Shown in pieces: positions 42,988-56,279 of a stretch of DNA of 64,000 bases. Source of the stretch: Dichotomocladium elegans (taxonomy: Eukaryota > Mucoromycota > Mucoromycetes > Mucorales > Lichtheimiaceae); NCBI GenBank assembly GCA_025716815.1, contig JAIXMN010000008.1, positions 806,001 through 870,000 on the forward strand, written 5' to 3'. A program made the translations under genes and the position numbers. The notes beneath the pieces are model-generated. The model worked only from the letters and a program-made list of their open reading frames with translations, was not told the origin of the DNA and ran no database searches. Position 1 is the stretch's first letter; the number at the start of each line of letters is the position of its first letter.

Positions 42988-45900
42988 ATGACAACAAAAA
43001 CCGCAGGACCATCATCACAACAGCATCAGTCCGAACGACTAGCAGTCCATAGCGACACATCTATTGGGATTGATCTTCTGACGCCACATAAAGACCCATC
43101 CAATCCATTCGCCTTTACTCCCGCACAGCTATCATCATTAGTCGATCCAAAGAATTTAGACTTGCTCGTCAGATACGGCGGCCTTGACGGCGTGGCACGT
43201 GGTCTTCACTTGAACAATATTCACCGAGGCTTATGCCCCACAGACCAGATTACTTCAGCTGTCACCTTGGATGACAGCATTGATACCAAGGATGACACTG
43301 CTGAGCAGCAGAGCCACCCATTTGGGCCAACAAACACAATGGATTGCCGCACCACCATCTTCGGCCCCAACGTCTTGCCTGAAACGAAGGCCAAGAATGT
43401 CTTTCAGCTCATGCTGTTGGCCTTCCGGGATAAAACTTTGGTACCCCTTACAACGCCATTCATCTGAGTTTCTCAACCATTAACACACTATTTCCTTGAA
43501 GATCCTGCTCAGCGTAGCCTCGGTCATTTCTCTCGTCATCGGCATCTATGAGACAGTGAGCGTAAAAGAATATGATTCGCAGGGTAATCAAATTCCAGGT
43601 TTAAAATGGGTTGAAGGTGTCGCCATCGTCGTGGCAATCATCGTCGTCGTACTTGCTGGCAGTATCAACGATTTCCAGAAGGACAAACAGTTTCGAAAAT
43701 TGAATGCCAAAAAGGAAGATCGACTGGTCAAAGTAATTATCGGGATCTTCATGTTATTGTTACCTTGTTAATGATTTATCCTAGTCAACCCGAAATGGAA
43801 TAATCGAGATGATCTCCATCCATGATGTCAAAGTCGGAGACATATTGCATCTTGAACCTGGCGACATTGTTCCTGCTGACGGAATTTTTATTGATGGCCA
43901 TAATCTACGGTGTGACGAATCTTCCGCCACTGGCGAGTCTGATGCCGTGCGCAAAGCAGACTGGCGTGTCTGTCGCGATGCAGCCTTGGCGGCGGAAAAA
44001 GAGCATTCATTACCGTCGTCATCCTTGCCGGACCCTTTCATCATATCCGGTACAACGGTGCTTGAGGGCGTAGGTACATGTCTTGTCATAAGCGTCGGTA
44101 TCCACTCGTACCATGGTCGGACCTTGATGGCGCTTCGAACCGAGGACGAAATGACCCCGCTGCAGGTCAAACTAAACGGTCTGGCAGGAGCCATCACAAA
44201 GTGCGGCTCGGCTGCGGCAGTGCTCATGTTACTTGCCCTGTTGATTCGTTACTTTGTCGGGTTCCGCAACGGTGTACCTACCGACAAGACGGAAATTGTC
44301 GGAGACGTTATGAGCATCCTTGTCCTTGTTGTCACAGTGATTGTCGTGGCGGTGCCAGAGGGTCTTCCGCTTGCAGTAACTTTGGGTAAATGGAATCCGA
44401 TGTATTTGCGGAGGTCCGAAGTCAACTTTTCGATCATTTAAACTGATTTCCTTCGAATCCCTTCTTTGCTCTAGCTCTGGCGTATGCCACCCAGCGGATG
44501 CTGAAGGATAACAACCTGGTGCGAGTTCTTGCCTCGTGCGAAACGATGGGAAATGCTACAACAGTCTGTTCCGACAAGACCGGAACGTTGACCCAGAACA
44601 AAATGACAGTGGTCGCTGGAACATTGGGCGTTTCCTTCCGTTTCGGTCGTACCGGAGGTGGCGAACATACTAGCATTGCAGACGGTGTCGATATCCAAGA
44701 CATCCCAAGAGACGCCAAACTAGTCCAGATCCTAAATGAGGGTATCGCCGTCAACTCAACAGTATTTACCGGCAAAGATGAGACTACAGGCCAGCCAGTA
44801 GTTGTTGGTAACAAGACTGAGACGGCGCTTGTGAACTTTGGTGCCGAGCTCGGCAGCGAACCTTTCGAGAGGATTCGGCAGCAGATCCAGGTCGAACAGG
44901 TGTACCCGTTCAGTTCTGATCGTAAGGCCATGGCGACCGTTGTTTGCATCGAAAACGAGAAGCTTTACCGACTGCATGTCAAGGGTGCATCAGAGATCGT
45001 CTTGGATATGTGCTCGAGCGTATTGACACTCGATGGCGTGCGCAAAGAACTGACCAAGGCGGAACGCCTGCACCTCACACAGGTCATCCAGGGTTACGCA
45101 AGCCAAAGCTTACGCACGCTCGCCATTGCGTACCGTGACTATCATGGCGACAGTAGCTGCTGGTCGTCTAAGACTACTCAAAAGGAAGACACACCGTTTA
45201 ACGACCTGGTGGAAGACCGTGGACTGACGCTGATTGGCATCATTGGTATCGAAGACCCGCTCCGTGAGGGTGTTAAGGAAGCCGTCAGGGCATGTCAGTT
45301 AGCCGGAGTGTTTGTGCGTATGGTGACCGGCGACAATGTCATGACAGCCAAGAGCATCGCCCAGCAGTGCGGCATATACACCACCGGCGGAGTGGTCTTG
45401 GAGGGCCCTGTCTTCCGGCGCATGTCCGAAGATGAGAAGGACGCCGTGATCCCGCGACTGCAAGTTCTAGCACGCTCTAGTCCTGAAGACAAACGCATCC
45501 TTGTGGAGCGGCTCAAGCAACTCGGCGAAACAGTCGCGGTTACCGGAGACGGCACGAATGATGGACCTGCACTGAAGTTAGCTGACGTTGGCTTCTCGAT
45601 GGGCATTGCAGGAACAGATGTTGCTAAAGAGGCGTCTTCAATCATTCTCATGGATGACAATTTTGCCAGCATCGTCAAGGCCATCATGTGGGGTCGCTGC
45701 GTTAATGATGCTGTCAGCAAATTCCTCCAATTCCAGCTTACTGTCAATGTCACAGCCATCATCCTTACGTTCATTTCGGGTGTCGCAAGTGAAAAGCAGA
45801 AGTCAGTTCTCACAACCATCCAGCTCTTATGGGTCAACTTGATTATGGATACTCTCGCAGCACTTGCTCTTGCCACCGATCCTCCAACGGAAGAGTTGCT

Positions 45901-46585
45901 AAATCGCAATCCGACACCCAAGAACGCACCCTTGATCACCTTGAAGATGTGGAAAATGATCATTGGCCAAGCCATCTTCCAGGTTGTTGTCACATTTGTC
46001 CTTCTCTACGGGCGCATTCTCAACTACGAAATTGAAGATGTTGTTTTGCAAACAATTGTCTTCAACACCTTTGTGTTCTGCCAGCTTTTTAACGAAGTCA
46101 AGTAAGCGAAAACATGCGACGCCTCTTTGCGATCCATTATTGACTAGTATGTCTTCTATCTGTTCAGCTGCCGCCGCATTGATAGCAAACTCAATGTGTT
46201 TCACAAGATTTGGAACAACAAATTCTTCATTGTTGTGTTCTTCCTGTGTGTGGGCCTGCAAGCGGTCATCGTCAATGTTGGTAGTATTGCGTTCCAGGTA
46301 ACCGCAATCAATGGTCCAAGCTGGGCATTGTCTATCATTGTTGGTATGTTTTCGTTGCCCGTCGGTGCACTCGTCCGTCTCATTCCCGATCACTGGTTCG
46401 CATTCCTCTTCCGCAACCCAGAAACTCGTCGCCGCTACTTGGGCGAGGACTATGATGGGCCTATTCGGCCCAGCGTTTATATGGCAGGCAGTGATCCGGA
46501 TAACCATGGGCCTGATAGCAACGTCGAGGCTAAAAAACCTACTATCACCACTGCAACACCGGACGTGGTTGTTTCTTCCGCTTAG
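42988..46585 (+). CDS. PMC1: Calcium-transporting P-type ATPase, PMC1/PMCA type
   Basis: Five exons: 42988-43440, 43502-43732, 43785-44385, 44475-46101 and 46168-46585, giving 1,109 aa. A P2B ATPase: N-terminal cytosolic region, actuator domain with SSATGES, fourth membrane segment with the VPEGLP calcium site, phosphorylated Asp about 462 in CSDKTGT, nucleotide-binding domain with KGASE, hinge TGDGTNDGPAL, and C-terminal membrane helices (LLWVNLIMDTLAALALATDPP). The short tail after the last helices has no obvious calmodulin-binding helix, as in fungal Pmc1. It should pump cytosolic calcium into the vacuole, downstream of calcineurin signalling. The join FNEV|NCRRID at 46101/46168 restores a motif conserved across the family. 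Confidence 0.96.
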
Positions 46586-48849
46586 GACGCCATTTCTGAA
46601 TTCAAATACCGTACTGGCCGCAAGGCGCCTACCCAAAGATATGCTTTGTTCATCTTAACCCATCGATCGTTCGGCATATGTGATTCTGAACGTTAAGTCA
46701 TAATCAACCAATTTTTTCTCCTAGTAATAATCTTGTCAAATATCTTATGCCATTTAATGAAACAGCTATCATGCCTCTGATATTCCTCCCTTGATTGATC
46801 TATCCCTAATCATGTGCATATCTGTCAACCTTACCCTACCATGTATTATACACGTTTTCACAAAATAAACAAAAGGGCGCACAGAAGCTTGTCAAATTCA
46901 TCTCTCGACCATTTTCATTCTCTATAATTTATCATTCGATCAATAGATTTCTGTGCGAAGATGGACAGGATCGCCTTGCTGATTTGCATGGCCGCCCTGA
47001 TGCGATGGGTTATGCCGTCAATGAAAAAGCGTATCTTCTTCAGGCCATTGTTTTCAAAAAAATAATATCTGCGTCGCCTATCCTCCAACTGTAACTCTGA
47101 GCTTATTGGCAGATATATCTTAAAAGAGCCATGTTCTACGCGCTGTTCCAAGATGGTAACGCAGTGACGGAGCGAAGGTCAGATATTCCATGTTAATGCT
47201 TGAGAAGGTTTTGAGTGCTCAGCAGCGGTAACACAGCCTGTGATATATGTCCGTTCACCAGAACTATGGAAATTACTGTATGAGAATGACTCTGGTGGTA
47301 TTTATAATCAGCGTAGACCTATTCAAGGGTTTTCAATGGAGTATAGCGTTCCTGATCAATTCCATGATCTATCAACGGTAAGAGAAGTGTTGATAGCGGA
47401 TTTATACTCATAAATCAAGATTGATTTCCGCTGGTGCCCTCGAGGATGATGTCAGGAAGGCGCAATAATCTTTTTATTCATTGTTGAACAGTACGTACAG
47501 CCACGCTTTATGCTGGTCTTATAACTTTATGTCATCCGTCAGACTAGGGTTTTCAAATACTGTATTTACTATGCACCGCAATCGACCCAACGTCAAATGT
47601 ATTATGACTGTTAATATTATCGCATGCCAACAGCACTTTTATGCCCACATGCAACCATCCAGTATTAAGATGTAAACGAGTGAAAACAAAAATCGCATGG
47701 AGAAGCGAAAGACCTGCATTTATAGCTTTTTCGAGTGGGCAAGGAAATCGTGTCATTTTTGAAGAATGAAGTGACATGATTTCTAGAAACATTATTTCGT
47801 ATCCCTGGTCGTGCGAAATTGATTTTGATTGGCGAATGATATGGGCGTGTGAGCTGCCACCCCCTCGATAAAAATATTGGTAACTGTGCGATCATATTTC
47901 CCAAAAATAGGAATAAGTGTAATAATGCGGGTGCTTAAGCAACCTTCAGGGCATGTTGTATTCTAGCATTTCTACAAGTTCATCGGCCCTGGAGCAAATT
48001 AATGTTACTTCATAAATGTGACTTTAGGGATGGAGTTCCATAGTAGGAGAAAATAAACCGAGGACCCGTGGGTGCGTAAAAAAAAAACAACACATGAGAA
48101 AACTCATCATCTGCATGCTTGATGGTAGATCGCAGATATGGGACGGAGTATTAAACGCTAATAGTTTAATATGTGCACAGTTTTTTATCCAGGTAAACGC
48201 CAGAAGCAAGAAACTCAGTTCGTATCCTGTTCATGTGCCGCATGTGCCAGTAGCTGCTATGCGAATTACCGATAAGTACCAAATGTCTTTCCTCTCCAAG
48301 GGTAACAGTAGTAATGGAAAGGGGCTGCGCGGTCTACCGGGTCCACGTGCAGATATCATGCTATTCATCTCCAAAAACAATAGTTGATTGTTAAAAAGGG
48401 ACAATTATGTAAAACGTGAGATAACTCTTGGCAACTTAACAACAGTGAGGGCGCTATTTCGGACATCCGTTTTAGCCTGAGGGTAATACATTTCTACCGA
48501 TTTGAACTGTTTGCCTTTGTATGTTCTCATAAAAGCTACACAATGTGACTCAAATATAAGCTGTGTGCTACTTCTTCCACCGACGGACATGGCGCCGAAA
48601 CAACGTGATATCTCCATCGATAGATGACTGATTGGCTAGGGTAATTGTAAGGACCGAGAAATGCCCCATTATTCCTAGCAAACCACTTCTCTCTATCCGC
48701 TGCGCGCTCGCTCGCTCGTTTCGCCCGGCAGCTGCGCGGCACTTTTCAAAATGAATTAGATTTCGTATAAAACGAATGATTCTCACCGTATTCGTGCGAT
48801 CTGGCTGCCCTTTTTTTTTCTCCTTTTTCTAACCGTTCACGTTTTAGCC
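46586..48849. other. Intergenic region, PMC1 to ABC transporter
   Basis: 2.26 kb without a supportable gene. A 78-codon minus-strand frame at 46915-47151 (SFKIYLPISSELQLEDRRRR) is protein-like but unassigned. Short frames at 47481-48387 have no family. The final 150 bp look like the ABC-gene promoter. Confidence 0.5.
48766..48771 (+). promoter_or_regulatory. TATA box of the ABC transporter gene
   Basis: TATAAA about 80 bp upstream of the start codon, followed by a pyrimidine-rich leader (CCCTTTTTTTTTCTCCTTTT). An inverted CCAAT (GATTGG) lies near 48631. Confidence 0.55.
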
Positions 48850-51800
48850 ATGACTGGGTCAGACACTTCTACGAACTCATCCAATACGGTGCAAGAGTTG
48901 CGGGACGCGGTTGAGACGTCTCAGCCAGGACCTGCCGCCAATCAGACCATCGTCACTGCTACCACAACGACCATGCGCGATCCAGTGACAGGTGCTGTCG
49001 AGACGTACACTGTTGAGTCTCACAAAGAAGTCGTCGTGGAGTCCAGCAAAGAAGTTATTGAACCCAGCAAAGACGCCGTCGAGTCCAGCAAAAATGAAGT
49101 CGAGTCCATCCACGTAGCCGACAAACCCAGCAAACTCGATGATGAAAAAGAGGATGGAAAGAAGAAGAAGAAGAAGACAAAGAAAAAGAAGGACCCGGCA
49201 GTTCCAATCCATCAGCTATTCAGGTTTGCCAGCAAGCTGGAACTGCTTATGATTTTCATTGCAATGGTTTTGTCTTTGGCCGTGGGCGCCCTGCATCCGG
49301 CCGTCATTGTCATTTTTGGCGAATTCCTTGGCACTGCTGGAGCTGCCTTTATGGGGGTCGGCAAGTTGACTGATGCGACTCACGACGTGATCTTGATATT
49401 TGTATACATTGGTACTGCTACTTTTGTCGCTGCATACATCTCACAAGCGTTTTGGATCATGACGGCTGAGAACCAGACCCGCCGCATACGACAGGCCTAT
49501 GTGCACGCCATCCTCCGCCAGGATCTCGGATGGTTTGATAAAGCTGACGAGGGCTCACTCACCACCCGCCTTGCGGCTGATACCCAGCTCATTCAGGATG
49601 GTATCTCGGAGAAGTTTGGTTTGTTCCTCATGAGTATCGGTTCTTTTGTCTCAGGCTTTGTCATTGCCTTTGTTAAGGGTTGGCGCCTTGCAGTCATCAT
49701 TCTCGCTACGCTACCTGTCTTGGCCTGTGCAGGCGCAGTTCTCGGATGGTCGATCACCAAGTTCACGCTCAATGTCCAGGACGGCTATGCAGAGGCTGGC
49801 GCGGTGGCTGAGCAGGTCTTCTCTGGACTCCGTACTGTCTATTCTTTCTCACTACAAAATCGATTTGCTGGACTTTACGAGAAGAAGCTTGTCAAGGCCC
49901 GCAAGGCTGGCATCCGCCGCGGCCTCTTCCTCGGCGTTGGCTTTGGCATCTTTTTATTCGTGTTGTTCTGCACCTATGCCCTTTCATTCTGGTACGGTGG
50001 AAAGCTCGTGCGTGGTCATCAGATGGACGGTGCAACTGTGCTCGTCGTATTCTTTGCTATGATCATTGGCGCAATGACCTTGATGCAACTGCCTCCCAAC
50101 CTTTCAGCGGTCTCAACTGCAGCCGGCGCGGCTTACAAAATCTACGCCACGATCGATCGCGTTCCTGAAATTGACGTGGATAACACCAGCGGTCTTAAGC
50201 CTAAAGAGGTCACTGGCGAGATAGAATTCCGCAATGTCAAGTTCAGTTATCCAACGCGTCCAGGTACGTGTCCTTAAGGAAGGACTAGGAGGAAAACGAG
50301 AGAGAAGAGAAGTTAGAAAACAGGAATGCATCCATTATCATTTTTTAATACTATTGGATGGCCGGTCTAGATATTCCAATTCTCAAGAACCTCAGCATCA
50401 AAATCAAGCCTGGTACGACGGTCGCCTTCGTCGGTCCTTCCGGGTCTGGAAAGTCTACAAGTGTAAACCTTATCCAGCGCTTCTATGACCCTAAAGACGG
50501 AGAGGTGCTTTTGGATGGTGTCGGCCTCAAGTATCTTAACGTCAAATGGCTCCGCTCCCACATCGGTGTTGTTAGTCAGGAGCCCGTCTTGTTCAACATG
50601 ACCATCCGCCAGAACTTGCTCATGGGAATTGACTATGAAGCCTCACGTGAGGAAATTATAGAGGCATGTAAGAAGGCCAACTGTCACACGTTTATTTCGC
50701 AGCTGCCCGATGGATATGACACCCTTGTCGGTGAACATGGCGGTATGCTTTCTGGTGGACAGAAACAGCGCATTGCTATTGCCCGCGCCATCCTGAAGAA
50801 CCCGACGATCCTTCTTTTGGATGAGGTAGGTTGCGTTTCATGCAGTATTATATGAATCCTTTATCCATTCTGACCCATCGAATAGGCTACTTCTGCCCTG
50901 GATACCCAATCAGAACGTCTTGTGCAACGTGCCCTGGATGCCGCTTCTGCCAACCGTACGACTATCGTCATCGCTCACCGTCTCTCAACTATTCGCAATG
51001 CCGATCATATTGTGGTGATGCACGAAGGCGAGCTTATCGAGCAGGGTACCCACGATGAATTGTTGAGCCGAAACGGGGTATACAGCGAACTTGTCCACAA
51101 GCAGAAAATTGCGACGAAGAAAACTGGTGCTGACGAGGACGAGGTTTTTGATGAAGAAGAGATCCTCCGCAAGGAAACCGAGGAACTTCTATTGCAGCAA
51201 AAGAAGATCGATGAACTCGCCGAGCTGGAGCGCGACTCGAAGTCTGATCACCTTGTTCGCATGAGCACCATCTCGTCCATTGACGCCTTCGAACTTAAGC
51301 TGAAGAGAGAGAAAGAGAACCGCAAGAACCGAATGAAGCAAAAAGCGCCTATTGGTGAAATCCTGCAGCAAATGCGGCCCGAGTGGAAGTACCTGGCCAC
51401 GGGAGTTGGCGGTGCTGCAATCGCTGGTGCTATTTTTCCCTGTTTTGCTCTCATCTTTTCAAAGATTATCGCCGTCTTGATTCTCAGTCCATCCACGTCT
51501 GCGCCCGGTCCTCTCGAGGGAACGAACCTGTATGCTTTCATCTTTGTTATGTTCGGTATTGCCTCCTTCCTTGGCTTCGGTATCCAGATTATCTCCTTTG
51601 AAATCGCCGGCGAGCTCTACACTGAACGTCTTCGTAGCATGATTTTCCGTGCTTATATGCGTCAAGAAGTGGGTTTCTTTGACGATGAAGAGAACAGCAT
51701 GGGCGCCCTGACCTCCAAGCTCGCGATTGACGCCAAGAATGTGAACGAATTGGTGACCAAAGTCTGGGGAGATATTGCCCAGTTATGCTCTACGACCATT

Positions 51801-53202
51801 GCGGGTAAGTGGAAAAAGATGCTCTCATTGTGTCTACTACTACCAAGATTTTGCTAATATTACGCAAATGCTAGGTTTGGTCATTGCCTTTGTTCAAAGC
51901 TGGATATTAACCCTGATCGTTTTGTGTATGGCTCCCTTTATCGCAGCTGCTACGTTTTATGAAGCCAGGATCCGACGCGGATTCGAGGACGAGACTGCGA
52001 AGGCTCATGAGCAGAGCGGTGAAGTTGCCGGTGAGGCCATCAAAGAAATCCGCACTGTTGCTTCCTTGAATAAGCAGGATCACTTTGAGCTTCGCTTTGA
52101 CCGCGCTTTGGAACGTCCCCATATTCTAGCCAAGAGAAAAGCCTACCTTTCTTCCATCGGATATGCCCTCCACCAGGCCATCAATATGTACACCAACGCA
52201 GTAGCGTTTTATGCCGGTGCTCGCCTAATCGACGACAAAAAGCTCAACTTCGAGCAGATGTTAATTGCCATGATGGCCGTCATGATTACCGCACAGGGCG
52301 TTGGCCGCACCTCGACCTTTACTGCAACCTATGCTAAGGCTAAGAACTCTGCCATTGCCGCATTTGAGGTGCTCCATCGCAAGTCTTCTATTGATCCCGA
52401 CTTGGAAGGCATTGAGCCCGAATCATCCACCATCCGTGGTGATCTTTCCTTCAAAGATATCGTGTTTCGCTATCCTGCACGTCCCAACATCCCGATCTTC
52501 GATGGCGAGTTTAACTTGGAAGGGAAGGCCGGTCAGACAATTGCCCTGGTCGGTCCTTCTGGATGTGGCAAATCCACGACGATCGGCATGCTGCAACGAT
52601 GGTACGATCCGATCGATGGTACGGTGCGTCTGGACGACTACGACACAAAGAACTTTACGCTTGGAAACCTACGCAGCCATATGGCGCTCGTAGGTCAGGA
52701 GCCTGTTCTGTTCGATATGTCCATCGGTGATAACATTCGCTTTGGCGCACTCGAAGACAACCAGGCATCGGTCACCATGGAGCAAGTTACCGAGGCGTGT
52801 AAGGCTGCCAATATCCATCAGTTTGTCTCGGAACTTCCAAACGGCTATGACACCCGTGTCGGTGATAAAGGTTCGCAATTGTCTGGTGGTCAAAAGCAGC
52901 GTATCGCCATTGCTCGCGCCCTTATCCGAAATCCCCGCGTGCTGCTCCTTGATGAGGCGACCTCGGCATTGGACTCTGAGTCGGAGAAGCTCGTACAGGC
53001 AGCTATTGATAATATCATCAGCGTCGGTGGCCGTACGACTATCACGATTGCCCACCGTCTTTCTACCATTCAGGATGCAGATTGCATTTGCGTTGTGATG
53101 AATGGAAAGATTGTCGAGTGCGGTACCCATTGGGAATTGCTAGAGCTTGATGGCCAATATGCATCTTTGGTGCGCCAGCAATCATTGAATGCGGATCATT
53201 AG
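48850..53202 (+). CDS. Full-size ABC-B (P-glycoprotein/MDR) transporter
   Basis: Four exons: 48850-50263, 50371-50825, 50886-51804 and 51875-53202, giving 1,371 aa in the order TMD1-NBD1-TMD2-NBD2. NBD1 has Walker [10 protein letters not shown] (about 493-501), signature LSGGQKQR and [14 protein letters not shown]2 has GPSGCGKST (about 1,160), LSGGQKQR and [14 protein letters not shown]. Both keep H-loops (IAHRLSTI), so both sites look competent. The N-terminus carries short repeats of the form ESSKE/EPSKD and a Lys-rich stretch before the first helix; a charged linker joins the halves. The family covers a-factor exporters (Ste6) and multidrug or lipid exporters at the plasma membrane. Closest in layout to fungal and animal MDR proteins; the substrate cannot be read from sequence. 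Confidence 0.95.
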
Positions 53203-53361
53203 ATTACATATATTATCCTTTTTTATCCACCTAAAACAACTCCCTATAGCGTTTCTCTTTCTACCCTTAAACTTCCTATGCACAGCAATTCTTTCTTTTC
53301 TTTTTATTCCTTGTATTGTTACCCATAGTATGATGAGAACGAATAATATATGTGTATTATT

Positions 53362-55074
53362 CTACAATCGATAGAGGAAGCGTCCGTCTTCTCTATCTGT
53401 CAAATCAAGTTTTTCTCGGTTCGATTGAGGATCGACATCGATCTCGGAACAACGCGGGTCGTCCTGCTTGAGTAATTGGTCCAGCTTGAAGCGGTTCATT
53501 CTGGCCATGCTCCACCGTGAATATTCAAACAGAACCGCTGAGAATCCTTGAAATAGGGCATAGGCAACCATGGCGCTGACAAACCGTGGAGCTTCGCTCT
53601 CCACCATCATTAATGGCCCAATGAAATTTCCCAGAGATACCATCGTGACAAACATGGCCATGTAGACGGTTTTTTTTGTAAAGCCCGCAACATCATTGGA
53701 AATGCAGGTCATGAGCATGATGGCGGTGGTTGAAACCGAAAACAAAAAAATCCCGGTCAGCTTGACAGGGCCTTCGGGAATAAGCAGTAGCAATAGAGCG
53801 CTGAGCATGCACGACAGGCAGCTAAGCGCGCCTACATGGCTTAGCCCAATCTTACGGCTGAGCCAAACTCCTCCAATGATGTACATGAGCCAGACGATAC
53901 CTTGACAACTAGAAATGAGAAGGGCGGTGTCGCTCTAACTATGCGTTATCAGGGACTCGTTTCTACACATCGTGGGGTGAAGAGCGCTTTTTTTACCGAG
54001 TATCCCATAGTGATGACTATCTGTGTGCTGAAGGTGACCATACACCCATTCTGGGTCATCACCATGAATGCGATAAGTGCATAGCAGTAAAAACGACTTT
54101 CTCCTAGAGCTTCCTTGATGTGGCTCAATTTGACCTTATGGGACTCGACACCCGCATTATCTCGTATTCTTTCGTCGGTAATCTCTCGTTCTTCCTCCGT
54201 CAGCCGAAACCAGCGCGAGTAGGCTGTATCCGGGAGAAACAGAAAGGCAAGGACACCAATGAGAATCGTGAATGATCCGTACAACAGCATGCACCTGCTC
54301 TTTTCACTTTTGTGTTAATACATAGCATGAACGCACGGAACTACGCGGGAGGGGGTGTTGGGGATTCACGGTTCAAAGAAGATTGTTTGCCCAACTTGCC
54401 ATCGCCAAGCAGCCAGTCCTGCCAGTCCTGCCATGCGGCGAATCCCATAAGCGATGATCCCATTGAGAATACCCGCCACGGCATTGCTGAACATCATGGT
54501 ACCCGTCAAGAAAACTTGCTCAGATCGACGGTAGAGCATGCTAATCAAAAGCAAGAGTATCGGTGACGCCGGAGCCTCTGTAAGCCCGAGTAGCAGACGC
54601 AAGACCATCATGACCTCAAACCGACTAGTCAAGACCAACAGGCTTTCTGCGAGGCCCCATAAAACAATGGTAACACCAAAGTATTTTGAAATAGGGATCT
54701 TATGCAGGAGATATGTATTGGGAATCTATATTGCATTTGTGTATGCATGTAAGAAGCGGTGACGGTGGCAGTTTCGTCTGTCTCAAGAAAGAATTTTACC
54801 TGGAAGGCCAAATGACCTGCAAACACTATAGCGCCAAGCCATCCAAGCTGTGACTGAGTGATTCGTGTATCTTCATAGAATCCTAGCGCTACAGCACTAT
54901 TGATGGTCGTACGATCACTAAACTGCAATCATATATGAAGTGATGAGTGCGACGAGTAAAATTCTTATTCCAATATCGATGTATTATTATAACCTGAAAA
55001 TATTGAATCAAGTAAAGAAATGGAAGAAAGAGCCTGTTGATTTTACGGACGAGCCTTTGTTCGGTCGCATTCAT
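53362..55074 (-). CDS. MFS transporter, Dal5/anion:cation symporter-like
   Basis: Five exons: 54994-55074, 54800-54922, 54400-54725, 53969-54294 and 53362-53900, giving 464 aa. It starts VRKINRLFLPFLYLIQYF, then FSDRTTINSAVALGFYED, a form of the D-R-T-N-I-G segment of the allantoate-permease family, and shows LRLLLGLTEAP and about 12 hydrophobic helices with a charged loop (SRWFRLTEEEREITDERIR) between halves. Likely a plasma-membrane symporter for organic acids, vitamins or allantoate-like anions. Intron 3 (54295-54399) uses donor TG|GCAAGT, needed to keep AAWRW|CMLLYG in frame. The donor of intron 4 (T|GTGTAG, 53968) is weak but is the frame-compatible choice giving the expected helix; donor GTTATA of intron 1 is also weak. 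The gene ends 159 bp from the convergent ABC gene. Confidence 0.85.
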
Positions 55075-56279
55075 GGATATTTTTAATACAAAAGAAGGGA
55101 AAAAAGGGATCGAAAAAGAGAAAGTGAGAGAGAGAAGGAGGTAGGTGTTGTGATCACCCTATGCAAAGTCCATACGCCGACGTGCAAACATGCACCGCAA
55201 AAGGTCCTAGAAACCAGATCCTATCGCGGTTCCATCACGTGACCCTTTTTCATGGTTCAATGTTTTATCACAATGAGAAGGGTTAAGTAAAATGACATCG
55301 TCTTTTGTTATAATTGGCCAGGTTTCTCTCAGTGCCCGTCCCCCTTCCATGAAACCAATAAACAAAGGGACAACCGTGTAGCGTGTCATTATCTCCTCTG
55401 GCGTTTTCCAGACCGTCAGTGATGTGGTCTCTTTGGGATATTACCCAATGAAGACCAATGACGCAAAACATCGACGATGTTTATGCAGTCTTCCCAGTTT
55501 CTGCAGGGATCAGAGCGGCAACTTAATATAGTGCGGGGTTTAAGCATTTTCGACTTCACTCAGTCGCTCCACATCAAATCGCGCGCATGACCGATCTCCT
55601 GCCACTCCTCCACCAGAAAACTGGATTGGCGTAATGGATGCTCCACGGTGAGCTGTAGATAGTCCTTGCGAGAAGTACATCTCGGAAATTGTAGGGAAGG
55701 AATAATAATGGGATACCTCTGCATGTATAACGATCTCGGTCTCGTAAAGGAAGAATGTATTGAAAGATGATGCTCGTGACTATAAGCACAATCAGTGAGG
55801 GTTGGGATGTCAAAAAAAGGGGAAATAAAAATTCTACATAATTGATTCGATTGGCATTTTTACTTCTCATATAGTTTAAGTTTTGTTAAAATATTGCATT
55901 TATTATGCGAATGTTAGGGGTAGGGATGGATGCTGATGAGTTTTTATGTTTCTCGCACAATCACTGACGTGAGGCAACGGTACACAAAGCCCTTTTTTTA
56001 ACATGTGGCAGAGGATAAGATATTCTATGTGTATACATCATTGCTTGTAAGATAAACAGGAGCTTGCTTATTGGCTTTAGTACATATAAATATTCTAGAG
56101 CATCCTGTCTTAATGAGGCGTACGGCGCTCCTGCAAAATCATAGCCCATCATCCCCCTGCAGATGTTCCACAAAAAGAGAAAGAGCCCTATATAAGACCA
56201 GGTCGAACTAGTCTGTGCGGCACTTTTTTTTTTGGCATACATGATTCTAAATTTTTTAATTCGTTGAGCGTGCGCTACG
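55075..56279. other. Divergent intergenic region, MFS and O-fucosyltransferase-like genes
   Basis: 1.2 kb, A/T-rich. Short minus-strand frames at 55574-55870 and 55961-56242 are hydrophobic and unassigned. A TATA box for the downstream gene lies at 56189. Confidence 0.5.
56189..56196 (+). promoter_or_regulatory. TATA box of the O-fucosyltransferase-like gene
   Basis: TATATAAG about 85 bp upstream of the start codon at 56280, in the same position as the TATA elements of the PMC1 and ABC genes. Confidence 0.55.

Noticed and set aside
45295..46636. Overlapping minus-strand frames of 232 and 245 codons
   Set aside because: Lie entirely opposite the PMC1 coding exons and read as low-complexity mirror sequence; PMC1 is unambiguous.
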